Assembly: GCF_014905175.1 (NCBI RefSeq)
Contig: NC_057789.1
Coordinates: 27,152,555-27,216,554, forward strand
Reading direction: 5' to 3'
Length of the DNA stretch: 64,000 nt
Source: Aphidius gifuensis
Lineage: Eukaryota > Arthropoda > Insecta > Hymenoptera > Braconidae
The position numbers and the translations under genes were made by a program. The notes below the pieces were generated by a model. It saw only the letters and a list, made by a program, of their open reading frames with translations. It had not been told where the DNA came from and made no database searches. Positions 1 to 11,953 of this stretch are shown in pieces (position 1 is the first letter of the stretch; every line of letters begins with the position of its first letter).

Positions 1-361
1 TTTTTATATATTTTAATAATTATTATTGTTGTTATTGCTCATATTGAGATCAATTTTTTTGTAAGATAAAAATTATTGGAGACCATAGAAAATATATTTT
101 CTAAATAATTTAAATAAACATTTGTGAACTCATGTAAGCTTTATAAATTAATGTTTATTTTTTATGCTATCAGTAGGATTTTTACATTGTATTTATAAAC
201 TGACCTCTTAGAAAAATGCATTTTTATAAAAAAAAAAAAAAACTGATATACAAATAAAAATGAAATAATTTTATGATTGTTTAATTTTGATAATCTTGTT
301 TACTATGTAGAAATTATGTTTTCATTGGACGGAAGAAAATGAAGATAATGAAAATATATAT
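1..361. other. Left-edge intergenic stretch
   Basis: AT-rich sequence downstream of the decarboxylase stop codon. I see no coding exon, RNA gene or repeat here. It probably holds the 3' UTR and polyadenylation region of the minus-strand decarboxylase. Confidence 0.5.
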
Positions 362-2768
362 TCAGAGTTTACCACCAATTTTTTCAATCTGTTCAATAGC
401 AAAGTCCATTGTTGAATGACTTGGAGGTGGTTGACAACAAACAACCATACGGAAAAAATTACCAAAACCTTTGTGTTTCATTGGAGTGTAACCAATCATC
501 AGTCGTCCATCAAGTACTAATAATTCTTTTATTTTTGATGTACTGTCATACAATTTCTTCCACCAATCATCATTTTCATCTTGGCCTCTCATGCTAGGTG
601 GTACATACCTTGAAAAAAAAATTAAAACAATTCATTTATCATTTAAAATATTGTGTTGGTAATTTTTCTATTAAATTAACTTACCAAAAACATATTGTAT
701 TTCCATCAAATTCAGAAAATACAAGTCTAAATCCTTCACGTGATTTAATTTTTTCAAAAAAATACTCAGCTGATTCCATTGCAGTGTCAACTAGATTACC
801 AAGTTCTTTTGTACCACGTGCTCTCCACATAAGCCATAATTTAACTGCATCAACCTAATTATTTAATAGAAAAATAAATTAATGAATTATAACTATTGTC
901 ATGTAAATTTAAAATTAAATTTGATTGAGATTTTACCTTTCTACCACATTGTACACTTTTATCACCAGTGTCCCAAGATACATCATAAAATTTATCTTGT
1001 TGAAATAAATATGTTGCACCAGCACAATTAGCTTCATGAAGTAAATTTTTACCTCTAACTAAAAATAGAGAACATTGAAATGGTGCACCAAGCATTTTGT
1101 GTGGATTCCAAGCAATTGAATTTGATCTATAATTTAAAAATATATTAAAATAATTTTTTTTTTTTCTTTAAATAAAAAATTGTTTCAACTTACTTTTCAA
1201 TTCCTTTCAGTCTTTTACGATATTTTTCTGACAATAATAAAGTTCCTCCCAAACAAGCCTACGAACAATAAATAAATTAATATAATTTTTATTTTTATTT
1301 CAGAATTATCATGAAAATATTTATACAAACATCAACGTGAAACCATAGATTATTATTTTTACAAATGGTTGCAATATCATCAAGTGGATCAATTGAAGCA
1401 AGTATTGTTGTTCCTGCTGTTGCATTAACAAAATATGGTACGTATCCTTTAGTTTTTGATTCATCAATTGCACGTATTAAATCTTGAGGATTCATTCTTC
1501 CAAATGAATCTGTTTTAACCTTTAACAAAATAATAAATATATTATATTTTCAATGAAATTAATTAAATAAATTAATAAAAACTTACACTAAAAACACTTT
1601 CAGTTCCTAGACCAAGCCAGTGTGCACCTTTCAACATTGAATAATGACTGCAATCACTTGTAAATACAGCAAGTGGTGGTAAACTACTGAGACCCTTGGT
1701 TTTAACATCTGGAAATTTTTTATATCTACCTAAAATCATGCCATACATATTTGCAATACTGCCACCTGGACAAAGTACTCCATCACCATCAGGAAATAAT
1801 GGATAGTTTGCCAATGAGAGAGCTTTATTTAAGACCTCTCTTTCAATCAGCATAAAAACTGGAGCAACTTCATAAGTATACCTAAATTTATTATTTATTT
1901 TTAATTATTATTAATGTGAAAATTTAATTTTTATTTATTATCTTACTGGCTTGTATTTAAACTCTCTGTCATCCATGCTCCAGCCAAGCCATAATTATCA
2001 ACACCACCATAAAGTTGATTATGAAAATGTGGATTTGAAGTTTTAACTGAATAACGTGCTATTTGACGAATCATTTTTTTTATTTCTTCTGGTGTTGCTC
2101 CATCTTCTGTGATTGTAATATCTATTTTTTCCTATGACAAAAAAATATATTTTATTTTTAAATAGAATACAAATAGTATTATCAAATTAAGTAGGAGAAT
2201 TTTTAAAATTTAATAGTATTTGATAGAACAGGTTTAATAATTTCCTTAATCGAAATTAGAAAGTAAATTTTTTTTTATCTTGGTGTAAGATGATTTGAAA
2301 GTTTAAAATTAAACAAATATTTTAAAATACATTTTAAAAATATTATTTTAAAATTTTTAAAACTATTTTTAAATTTTATTTTTAAATATTTTTATTATTT
2401 TTTTTTTTTTTTTCTTTTCTAGTTTCGATAAGAAAAATTTACTACGCATAGAAAAATAGTTGATAACGCATATCGTTATTTATTTTTGTTTACTGCATTA
2501 CATAATTTATTTTAAAATAAAATATATTTAATTATAATTTATAAATTATAATTTAATCAAAAAGTAAAACACAAAAATATTGTTTTAAAAATTTTCTAGA
2601 CTTTATCAGTTTGTTTTAAAAATAATAAAAAATCACCTGTAGTTGCTTGGGATGAATGAACTCAATAACTTGATTTTTTCCAGACGTATCAAAAACATGT
2701 TCTTCCTTTAATATTTGATACACTTCATCTAGAATTTTAAATGTATTTGAATCACTCGATTTAGCCAT
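362..2768 (-). CDS. PLP-dependent cysteine sulfinate / aspartate decarboxylase-like (group II decarboxylase)
   Basis: Eight exons on the minus strand encode a group II amino-acid decarboxylase (cysteine sulfinate, glutamate or aspartate substrates; taurine, GABA or beta-alanine products; cytosolic). I start it at MAKSSDSN (2768); a longer in-frame ATG at 2819 is possible but adds no recognisable sequence. Reading N to C: the SNPHFHNQLYGG active-site segment (about 2050), the LCPGGSIANMYG cofactor-binding block (about 1760), FVNATAGTTILASIDP and WFHVDV carrying the Asp that pairs with the PLP ring (1330-1450), and then SIAWNPHKMLGAPFQ with the Schiff-base lysine in NPHKM (about 1105). The C terminus ends IEKIGGKL. 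No catalytic residue appears lost and the length (about 500 residues) is normal. Within the family I cannot separate CSAD from insect aspartate 1-decarboxylase (the black gene product) by eye. The intron between exons 1 and 2 is the longest, about 500 bp. Confidence 0.88.
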
Positions 2769-2819
2769 GGTGACTGACCAGCACTGACTAATATTTTCTT
2801 GTCGAAGTACATAAAACAT

Positions 2820-3557
2820 TTGTAAATAATCCCCACCAAGATAAATTATTTACTTTTTTTTTTTTTTTATTTTCTTCAAGGCATCATTCAACACACAGTG
2901 TATAATGATAGCCTCTGTATTGGATATACACAACTGAAGTCAATGAACTGGCTATATATTAATTTACATTTTCACAAATTTAACTAAATAATAAACGTAA
3001 AAATTTATTATAAAAATAATAAAAAGTAATCAATTTAAAATTATAATTTTATGAATGAATGATAAAAAATATTATAAATTATTTATTTTTAAAATTTAAA
3101 ATATTTAATTTAAATACAAATTAATTAAAAATATAATATTTAAAAAATTTAAATTAAATATCATCAAATATTTATAAACAATATTTTGATATAATTTTTA
3201 TTTTTCTACTTGATTAATGATTACAAAGTTGAATAATAATTTATGAGAATAATTATGAGAGGCTTGATTTATCGAGTGGAAATTATTTGATGCAATTATA
3301 ACACCCTAAAGTAAACAAGACTATTATTATTTTTATTTAGTAATTTTCCTTACAATTAAATAAACATTTTTAATCAATTAACATTTTTTATATTTATTTA
3401 ATTAACTTTGTTCTAGATTTATTTATTTAATTATTGATGACTAACGCAATTAATTTTCCCAACAAATTAATTGATTGACCACGAGTTAGAAATTCGATTC
3501 TACAACTGAAAGGGTAAATAATTTTTGGATAAACTTATAATTAATATAATTTAATAA
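2820..3557. other. Intergenic region between decarboxylase promoter and LRR gene 3' end
   Basis: AT-rich sequence with no supported exon. The part near 2820-2960 is moderately richer in mixed sequence and lies just upstream of the decarboxylase start, so it is the likely promoter and 5' UTR. The rest is A/T runs. Confidence 0.45.
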
Positions 3558-5667
3558 TTAAATTTTTTTTCTAGGTCTTAATCCTTTCATTGATGCCCAT
3601 TGTCCTTGGCAAAGTTCAGCATATGATAATTCAGCAACAAGTTTACCACCAAGCATACCAGGACCCCAACAAATAGCACCACCACCAGATTCCCAATAAT
3701 TATAACGATTATCATTATTGCTTGTTATATTTAAATGTGAAAAATACATTTTTCTCAGCCAAGTTGCAAGATACGATGCATCGCAATTACAATCCCATGG
3801 ATTTCTTGCAAGACGCAATTGTTGAATTGAATTTAAATTATCAAATAAATGACTTGGTAAATACGAAAGGTGATTGCCCTCAAGTTGTCTGTAAATATTA
3901 ATTTTATATCTAATCATTTAATGTTAATTATGAGGTCGATGGTTTTTTTTCATTTCTACATTTATATCTATTATAATTAATTTTAAATTAATTATTATTT
4001 ATTGTTTTTTCATTTTCAATTTATTATATTAATTTAATTATTAATAAATAATTTACTTACAGCTTTTGTAAATTCAGGATATCTTGGAGTGAATCTGACT
4101 CTAGATATCGAATTTTATTTGAATGAAGAAAAAGTAATGTTAAATTTTTGAGACCTTGAAAATCACCATTTGATATATTTTCAATTTTATTTGCATATAG
4201 CACTAAATTTTGTAATGATGGAGTTGATAAAAACATTTTTTTTGTTATTGATTTTATTTGATTTTTACCAAGGCGTAATTCTTTTAATGAGCCAAGACCT
4301 TTCATCGCATCTTTATCGATCTGTTGATTTTTTTTATTTATGTAATTTATTTTATTATTTGGAACATTGTTAAATGTTTGAGAAAATATTAATTATTTAT
4401 TATACTTACACGTGATATCATGTTGCTTGATAAATCAAGACTTTTTAAATATTTCAAATGTAAAAATAAACTTGATGGTAATGATGTTAAGTGATTATCC
4501 CTGAGATTTAATTCAATTAAATTAATTTGTTTATCAAATGTACCAGGTTGAATATTACGTATACGATTTTCATCAAGTCTTAGTGTTTTTAAATTAATTA
4601 AATCTTTTAAAGCATATGAATTTAATGATGTTAAACGATTTTTTGATAAAAATAATTCTTCTAAATTTTGTAAACCATTAAATATTGTCTTTGGTAGTGT
4701 TGATATTCGATTTGAGGATATTTCGAGAAGGACTAATATTGTATTTGTGATAAAAAGATCATCTGGTAGAGCGATGAATTTATTTGAAGATAAATCTCTG
4801 AAAAATTCAAAAGATAAATATTAATATTTGTTTTGTTTTTCTCCTTCCATTAGGATCTTACAAAATTTGAAGATGACGCATTCGAAGAAATTGACTTTGA
4901 TGTAAATCTCTGAGTAAATTTTTACTGATACGAAGATTTGTTAAACTGTCCAAAGAGTAAAAAATATTCAAGGGCAAATGTTCAATCATATTGTTGCTCA
5001 AATCTCTGAAATGAATATTGATTAATTTTCTTTATATAAATAATAATTATTCAACTTACAAATCACGTAGCTCTGTCAAATCTCGAAAGGTATCACGATG
5101 AAGAGCTGTCAAGTGATTATTTCCTAGATCTCTATTTGAAAAAAATAAAAACGGTAAGAAAATAAAAGAAATAAATATAAAAATAAATTAAAAATAACTC
5201 ACTTGTGTTATATTTACATTTTTATAGAATCTTGTGGAATAAGTTGAGCAGGTGGAACATCATCTAGTTCATCATTCCAGCAAGATATTGATTTTGTTTC
5301 TGGTTGACATTTGCATGGTCCCTCGACACAAACCTCCCAATCACCTGGCCAGCCTCTAATTTGCCAAACTATGATTCAAAAAAAAGGTACCCATCACAAT
5401 CACACAATTAAATGATTTAAAAAAAAATTAGAAATTAAATAAACCTGGTTGTTCCATTGCTCGAAAACGTCTTTCCAATCTTGAAATTCTACTCTCAACA
5501 TCTTCAATTTTATCATCAACTGTTGAACTTGATTGTTCATCAATATCAAAACAATTTTTTAATATTTCAGAACATATTGAAGCACCATCAACAGTTATTA
5601 ATAACACAAAAAATATTAAAAATATTTTTTTAAACATTCCGAGGCTTCTGTAAGAGCCACTCATCAT
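3558..5667 (-). CDS. Secreted leucine-rich repeat protein with LRRNT and LRRCT caps
   Basis: A multi-exon minus-strand gene. The start is taken at MMSGSYRSLG (5667); MFKKIFLIFFVLL at 5637 is an alternative that places the signal peptide directly at the N terminus. ATGs further upstream fall in a probable 5' UTR intron. After the signal peptide comes an acidic segment with a short helix (ESRISRLERRFRAMEQ), then an N-terminal cysteine cap (CKCQPETKSISCW), then about 11-12 LRRs of the LxxLxLxxNxLxxLPxxxF type. The C-terminal cap is NPWDCNCDASYLATWL followed by paired cysteines. I see no transmembrane segment after the cap; the protein ends GLRPRKKI, so it looks secreted or peripheral. Several introns interrupt the LRRs at equivalent codons, as in tandemly expanded LRR genes. 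It resembles ALS/slit-type extracellular LRR proteins. I do not assign an orthologue. Confidence 0.82.
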
Positions 5668-6056
5668 CGCTTGACTAAAAAATAAAACTGCAATCACTAC
5701 TGTGCACAAAAGAAAATATATAAAAAAAAAAAAAAACCCAAGACTCCCCATCCTCATTTATTAATTTTATTCAGTACACACAAATTAAGTCAATTCATTG
5801 TTCAATAAATAAATCTAAAATGGACAACTGGTAAGAGTTAATTATTAAAAAAAATAAAATTCATTTAACTATTTAACTTTTATCATTTTTTTATTGATTA
5901 AAATTATCAAGGCAAAAAAAATAAGTGAACAGTTTTTTTTTTAATTTAATATTTATGCATTTTAATGATTTAATATGTTTTCTTATCTACATTATAAAGA
6001 TTGCGATATAATATTTGTGGCTTCGGAGGATTTAATGTTGTGACAAAAAAAAGTAA

Positions 6057-6950
6057 TTATGATAGTCTTGTACCAGTCGAACCAGCACATTCGCCTTTGT
6101 TTTTGACGACGAGTTCTGTAATTATTATAAAAAAAAAAACAAAAATTAATTAACGACTTAATTTATTTAATAAATTATTAAACTATTTAAATAATTTGAA
6201 AATATTTTAGTAAATTAAATTCATCTTCAAGACATTAGTAATGTTTGTCGAAACTTGGTAGAATAATTATTAAATTTTTTAAATAATAATTCAATGCTTA
6301 AATGTGATAATATTCGGTTGAAAGAATATTACCATATCTAAGCATTGTAAATATTTTTTCAATTTACTAAAAATTTAAATAAATTAAATGTAAATAAGTC
6401 TTGTAAAATTTATTTTCATCAATGCACCACCTAGTGGTTTTAAAATATTATCAAAAATAAATTTTCCATATCGATAGAAACCAAAAGAAAAAAAAAAAAA
6501 CAAATAAATTTATTATTTTTAAATTTTATGTGAATATAATGAAAAGCTTACTTGTTCCCATTTCACAATTGACGACATCCATAGCACATTGTGTACCAAA
6601 ACTTCTTGGTTTGAAGCTTGGATTTGCTGGATCATGAGCGCACACTGGGTCATAAGCGGTACCACAATCTTTGGCGCATTCTTTTTTAGTTTTCTTTTGA
6701 TCTTTAGCTGCTTTAATTGCATCTTTAACATCTTTTGATGCTACTGCTGGTTCTTTTACATCTTTTGCCTTGTCCATGTCTGATGGTACAGCATATGCAT
6801 CATTGCAAAGTGCAAAAATACAAACTGTCACAAGTGCTAAAAAAAATAATAATAAAATACAAAAATCAATTAAAGCTCAATGAAAAATTAAATATTATAA
6901 TTTTATGTAATTTTTAAATAACACTTACCGAGTGCAAAGAATGCCTTCAT
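6057..6950 (-). CDS. Kazal-type secreted serine protease inhibitor-like protein
   Basis: Three exons give a small secreted protein. Exon 1 (6950 downward) begins MKAFFAL and joins LVTVCIFALCNDAYA, a clear signal peptide. A Lys/Asp/Ala-rich linker follows (DVKDAIKAAKDQKKTKKE), then one Kazal-like domain with six cysteines: KECAKDCG, AYDPVCAH, GTQCAMD, VVNCEMG and, after a phase-1 intron, KNKGEC. The stop is TAA at 6057-6059, after STGTRLS. The YDPVCA signature and cysteine order are those of Kazal inhibitors and of vasotab-like proteins. The C3-C4 loop is long (17 residues, with a proline-rich insert), so the reactive site cannot be equated safely with a classical inhibitor. The splice sites are canonical. 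Whether it is a haemolymph, salivary or venom product cannot be read from the sequence. Confidence 0.82.
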
Positions 6951-7060
6951 GTTGATAATATTAATTAAAACTTTTTCAAGTTTAAAATTTATTAATAATA
7001 ATTGTATTCTTTTCACAATGATACTGTGATGAAGACTGGATAAAGCAATGATGAAACATG

Positions 7061-7070
7061 AGTATTTATA
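7061..7070 (-). promoter_or_regulatory. TATA box of the Kazal gene
   Basis: Read on the minus strand, TATAAATA lies about 113 bp upstream of the Kazal-gene ATG. That spacing suits a TATA box, a transcription start about 30 bp downstream and a short 5' UTR. Confidence 0.5.
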
Positions 7071-8465
7071 TGCAACTTTTTCAAGTGTTTTCGCGATCTA
7101 AAATTCTCCCACTATCTGACTAAACCTGTAGATTATTGTACATGTTGTTTGATTATCGTATTAGCATCGGTTGACCGGTAAATACCAGTCACAAAATACC
7201 CTAGTTATTTATCATTGTAACAATTTGATGTTATATTAAATTGTCTCACGACACTGTTTGACTCACTTGTCAACTCGGCTTGACTCAGTTTGTCAATTTA
7301 TCAACTCTATTAAATAAAATTACTAGGTATTAAGTCACATTTACGTTGTTAAAAAAACATTTCTTTTTATGATTAGATTTTAATGTTTTTATTTTTTTTT
7401 TTCTGAGATATAATAATGTTAATATTTTATGATCCATGTTAGCTGATTAAATATTATTTTTTTTAGTCTAAGTAACCTAATTAACTATTATTTTTTTTAT
7501 TTGGCTATCATTCTTTCTGGCGAAAAAAATTGTAAATTATTGTTAAATTATTATTTAACATAAATTTCTTTTTTAAATTATATAAAAAATAAATTTTTTT
7601 TTTTTTATTTTCGTTGGACAGTGTTAATTTTAATTTTAATTGATTTTGGTTATTTTTTTTTTTTAAGCAATTGATTTTTTAAAATGAAATAAACACTTGT
7701 AAACAAATTTATGACATAAATTTACGAGAATATTTTGATTAGATGCCCACCAATTGACGATAATTGACGGTGGTCATAAAGTGGTCATTAGCCAAGAATA
7801 ACAATCCACCTACGTGAAAATTAATTTGTTTTTTTCTTTTATTATTGTAATTATTTTATTTATCGGCAATTTGTTATTCTAATTATTTTTTATTTTTTTG
7901 TTTTTAGCTCGTGCTCAACACAATAGGGCAATTATTGTGTGTTTGCATTTTATAGACGTTGACCTTAATTTTTTCAATAAACGGAAACAAGGGGTATACA
8001 GACTTCCTGTTCTATTTGATCTTAATTCCAAACGAATCATCTCATATGAGACTCGACAATCTTCTGGTGAGCTATTTCAAAATATCAATCGATCAATTTA
8101 TTTTTATATTTAAAATTCAAATATTTTTATTCAAATTTAAAAAATAAAAAAGAAAACAAAAATTGAAATTTTTTTATTTCTTAACTTAAAATAAATTATA
8201 AAATTCATATTTTAATAATTAAATTATTTTTTATAATTATTTATTTAAAAGAAAAATTAATTATTACATTTTTTTAAAAAAATAATAAATAAATAAATAA
8301 TTAATTAAGTAACTAGCATTTGTATTTCTTTAAATTCAAATGTTTTTTGTTTTCCAAATATTTCAATATTAAAAATATACATTGAATTTATGAAACAAAT
8401 AAATTAAATTTTAAATGTATATCTACTATTTAAATTATCTAATTTTTTTTTTTTTTAAATTTATA
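7071..8465. other. Intergenic region between Kazal gene and secreted repeat protein
   Basis: Upstream of the Kazal gene this stretch is less AT-biased (7080-7320), which may be regulatory. Its remainder is long A/T tracts. A plus-strand ORF at 7898-8113 has no recognisable domain, and I do not support it as a gene. Confidence 0.4.
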
Positions 8466-10098
8466 CTAAGTTTTTTTTTCTGTTGTATTTTTTTTAATAG
8501 GTTCATCTATTTTTTCTTCGTCTTCTTCTTCTTCTGCTTCATCTTCATCATCTTCTTCAGCTGCATAGCTATTGAAAAGTTTAAAATAATCATCCCAAGT
8601 ATCACCGGTTCCAATGAGTCTTCTTAATCGACAACTAAAGCTTGAACAATTATCATCATCTTCAACTGTTCCATTTTTCGTTTCATATTTTTCAATTGAT
8701 TCCAATACATTGGCTGTCAAAACATTCAACTTTTGTGTTCTCAAATCTTCTAAAATTGAAAGAAAAATATTTTTCAAATCTCTTTGTAAAGTTATAACAA
8801 GTCCAATTTATAAAACCAGTTTATTCAAGTTGAAAAATACAAAATATAATAATTAGTAATTGAATAATTCAACTTACCCGAGATAGCACTTCTTCTATCA
8901 TCATCATCAGCATCATCATCATCTTTTCCTTCTTTATTTGCTTTCAATTTTGGTATAAATAATAAAAGACACATAACAGCAATGAATTTAACAATCATTT
9001 TAAATATAACTAATTTTAATATTATTTTAGCGACTGTAAAGGCATTTAATTTAATTGCCAATGGCCAGGCTAAACCAATGCTCGATAGTGATGGTAATTG
9101 TATCAGATTTGGAAACTGATAGCCATTCCAGTTTGATACTTCGTGACCTGAAATTTAATTTACAAAATATTTTAAAACCCATGTGAGTAATAGTTATATT
9201 TTTTTTTCATAAATTAATTTTCAATAATTTCAGTTGAATCTTTAGAAATAAAAAAAAAAAAATTCTAATTAAATACGCTACCTCGCGTCTCACCTTGATG
9301 TTGAGCTGGTGTTCCATATGACTGTTTTGGTGGACCATATGCAGTATTAACTGATGCTCCATAACTTTGACTTGGTGCTTCATAAGTAGGCTGTGAATTT
9401 CCATAATAATTTTGTGATGGTGCATAATTTTGTGATGGTGCATAGCTTTGACTTGGAGCATTATAATTATATTGTGTTACTTCATAATCATTATAATTTT
9501 CTAATGTACCATATTGATTTTGTTCATTAAAATTTGTTGCTTCATTTATTGGTAATGAATATGATTCACTTGGTGTTGGAGAAAATGTATCTGTTGTTGG
9601 TGTAACATATGTTTTTGGTTCTTTTGATATTTCAATATTCAATGATGTTGGACGATAAACTGGTGATTCATATTTTCTTCTTAATAATTTTTTATTATTT
9701 ACATTGTATGAAACATCAGGTTGATAATTTTTTAAATGCGAATGATTTAATGCATCTAAATAACTATCTTTTGTTGATGTCTTTATTACACTTTTCCAAG
9801 TACCTGATGGATTTGGTGATAATTTAATTTCAGAATTTGCTCTGCTTTCTGGATATACTGGATGAACTTTTGTTGGTTCATTTGTGGCTTCTGGCATTTC
9901 TATAATTCGAGAAATTTCATCGTTTCTTGCTTCCATTTTGAGATCAATTGATTTAATAGAATCTGTGGGTTCTTTGTGATTTGATGAAAGGGTTGTTGAG
10001 ACATCCATTGAATTGACTATTCCAACAAGAATTAATAGAGTCAACATTTGAAGTCTTGTTGACCCCCGCCATTTACATTCACCAAAATATCCAATCAT
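8466..10098 (-). CDS. Composite secreted protein: Tyr/Gln/Ser-rich repeats, hydrophobic segment, acidic tail
   Basis: I join three minus-strand exons. Exon 1 (10098-9294) encodes a signal peptide (LQMLTLLILVGIVNS) and about 240 residues of low complexity, ending in repeats of the type YAPSQ(S/N)Y and SYG/AYGPPKQSYG. Its donor CATCAAG/GTGAGA matches an acceptor at 9148 (TTTCAG/GTCACG), and the frame stays open: HEVSNWNGYQFPN, then a hydrophobic stretch containing KLVIFKMIVKFIAVMCLLLF. Next come Asp runs and a second phase-1 intron (8877 to about 8782), and then DLKNIFLSILEDL, a two-cysteine block CSSFSCRLRR, GDTWDDYFKLF and a Glu/Asp tail ending TTEKKT. The repeats suggest a structural or extracellular matrix role. 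The Lys-interrupted hydrophobic block recalls Osiris-type cuticle-associated proteins, but that is only an inference. Function unknown. Confidence 0.68.
9300..9470 (-). repeat. Coding tandem repeats (YAPSQxY units)
   Basis: Short units encoding YAPSQ followed by S/N-Y, with variants such as YEAPSQSYG and YGPPKQSYG, repeat inside exon 1 of the composite secreted protein. Two of the units are consecutive and nearly identical in DNA. Confidence 0.7.
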
Positions 10099-11953
10099 TT
10101 TTTTTTTTCCTTTTTATTTCAATGTATATACTTTTTGTTTTTTTTCGTGATAAAATTTTTACCTGCAATTATTAAATTATTTTTAATTGGTGTATTTATA
10201 AGTTATAGTATAATAATAGTTAAATGTGAAATCAGTTGATTTAAATGTTATTGTGTACAAGCACTTTGTTGAGATACGCGTTGTGACTTTAAACTCATCA
10301 AAAGGTTTTCCGGAATGAATACAAAATGAGGGTGTTTTGCGTTGTGAATAATAATTCTAAAATAACCGTTTTTTGCCCTTTTAATAATTTTTTTTTATCA
10401 TTCAAACATTTCAAATACAAATTATTATTTTATTTTATTTATCATATATTTAAATAATAATAGTAAAAATTGAATTTAATTACAAATATATTGACTTTTT
10501 AAATTGAAAAAAAATTAATTAAATAACTTATCAATTATTTATATCAAAAATAAAAAAAAAATAGTTAAAAATTATGATTTTATTTTTTTTAAATATTATT
10601 ATTTTTCACCACAATAAATTTTTTTTTACAGTAAATAATCCAAAAGATTTTTTCATGCACAAACACTAATTTTAAAATACAAAAAAAAAAAAAAAAAAAC
10701 AAATTATAATTAAATAATTATTACCACTATTTTTTAATTGTGAAAAATTCACTTAATTAATTTTTTTTATGTCACAACTGTTCGATAGGTAAATGGGAAA
10801 TAAAAAAAATTCAGTGGTATGGTCAGCTTTATATGCTTAGATACATGGTGGGGCGTATATTTTTTTTTATATATAAATATATTATTTTTTTTTACTGGGT
10901 TACTGTTCCACTGGCTCGTCACCATCACCACCATAGCCAAACGAATAGACCAGGGGAATCAATTACCATTGAATCCATTAACTTCGACATTTTTTTGGAA
11001 AATTTTAAATACCGGATTAAATCCATCCTCTTCTTCATCTACGACAACTTTCTATCTTTTTTTTTTTTTCTATCATATATCTATTTTTTTTTTTTTTTAT
11101 TCAAATAGAAATATCATTGACCCAAAAATTGGAATTTAGGGATTTATTTCATCATCATTATTTAGATTCAAAATTCTTGTTTTATTATAAACCAAATTCC
11201 CGTTTAAAATTTAAGTATACCAATTTTTTATTTTTTTTTTATTTTCATTCTATTATATTTTATTTGATTTATTTATTAACATAAAAATGTTTTTTTTTTA
11301 AATAATTTAATTAAATATTATTTAATATATTCAGAAAAAAAAAATTTATTATAAAAAATTATATTACAGCAATTTGAAAATTTTATAAAAAGAATTTTTA
11401 ATACGAAAGTGTCGATGGCAAATCAAAAACTTTTAAGGCGCAGTACTTATTATTATGCATTACCATTACTTGAAAATATAACGGTCTCAAACCATTTGAG
11501 TCCCCACAGTGAACCAGTGACATACTTGAATTTTTTATCAATACAATGCACAATTTTTAAGATAAAATTTAAAAATAAACAAATGATAATTATCATAAAA
11601 ATTGCAGAAGCAAGTCTAAAAATAAATTTCATAATTCAAATAAAATAAGAAGCTTTAGAACTTTTACAATTTTTTTTTAATAATTAATTTTTTAATTATA
11701 TGAATAATAATAAATTAAAAAAAATTGCCATGATAAAGAGGGTCATAATTAAAATTTTTGATTATTAAAAATTGGAACGAATGATAAATTAAAAAAAAAC
11801 ATGTATTGTTTGTCCTAAAGCGTTTTATTGACGTCAATTATTATTTTAAAAATTAATAATCAATAAAGAACGTCACTTTTGTTTCCTGGGCAACAGCCAC
11901 TTTATTTATTCCAGTGAATTTTCGGATAAGTTATTTAGCTGTATTCTCTATGC
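10099..11953. other. Intergenic region between secreted repeat protein and CFAP43
   Basis: The two genes diverge from this stretch. Long A/T tracts dominate. Islands of more balanced sequence lie at 10250-10330 (upstream of the secreted protein), 10810-11000 and 11810-11950 (upstream of CFAP43). Plus-strand ORFs at 10819-11139 and 11409-11648 are Phe/Lys/Ile-rich readings of A/T sequence and are not supported as genes. Confidence 0.45.

Noticed and set aside
7898..8113. Plus-strand ORF of 71 residues upstream of the composite secreted gene
   Set aside because: A splice-acceptor-like tract precedes it, but there is no domain, no signal peptide and no partner exon; the sequence degrades into A/T tracts.
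8825..9061. Minus-strand ORF starting MAIKLNAFTV as an independent small secreted gene
   Set aside because: The frame continues upstream without a stop to a good acceptor at 9148 that fits the donor of the repeat-protein exon, so it is an internal exon.
10819..11139. Phe/Tyr-rich plus-strand ORFs
   Set aside because: These are readings of poly-T tracts without homology, a start context or splice partners.
11409..11648. 79-residue plus-strand ORF before CFAP43
   Set aside because: Ile/Lys-rich tail and no domain. The CFAP43 start at 11954 is better supported.
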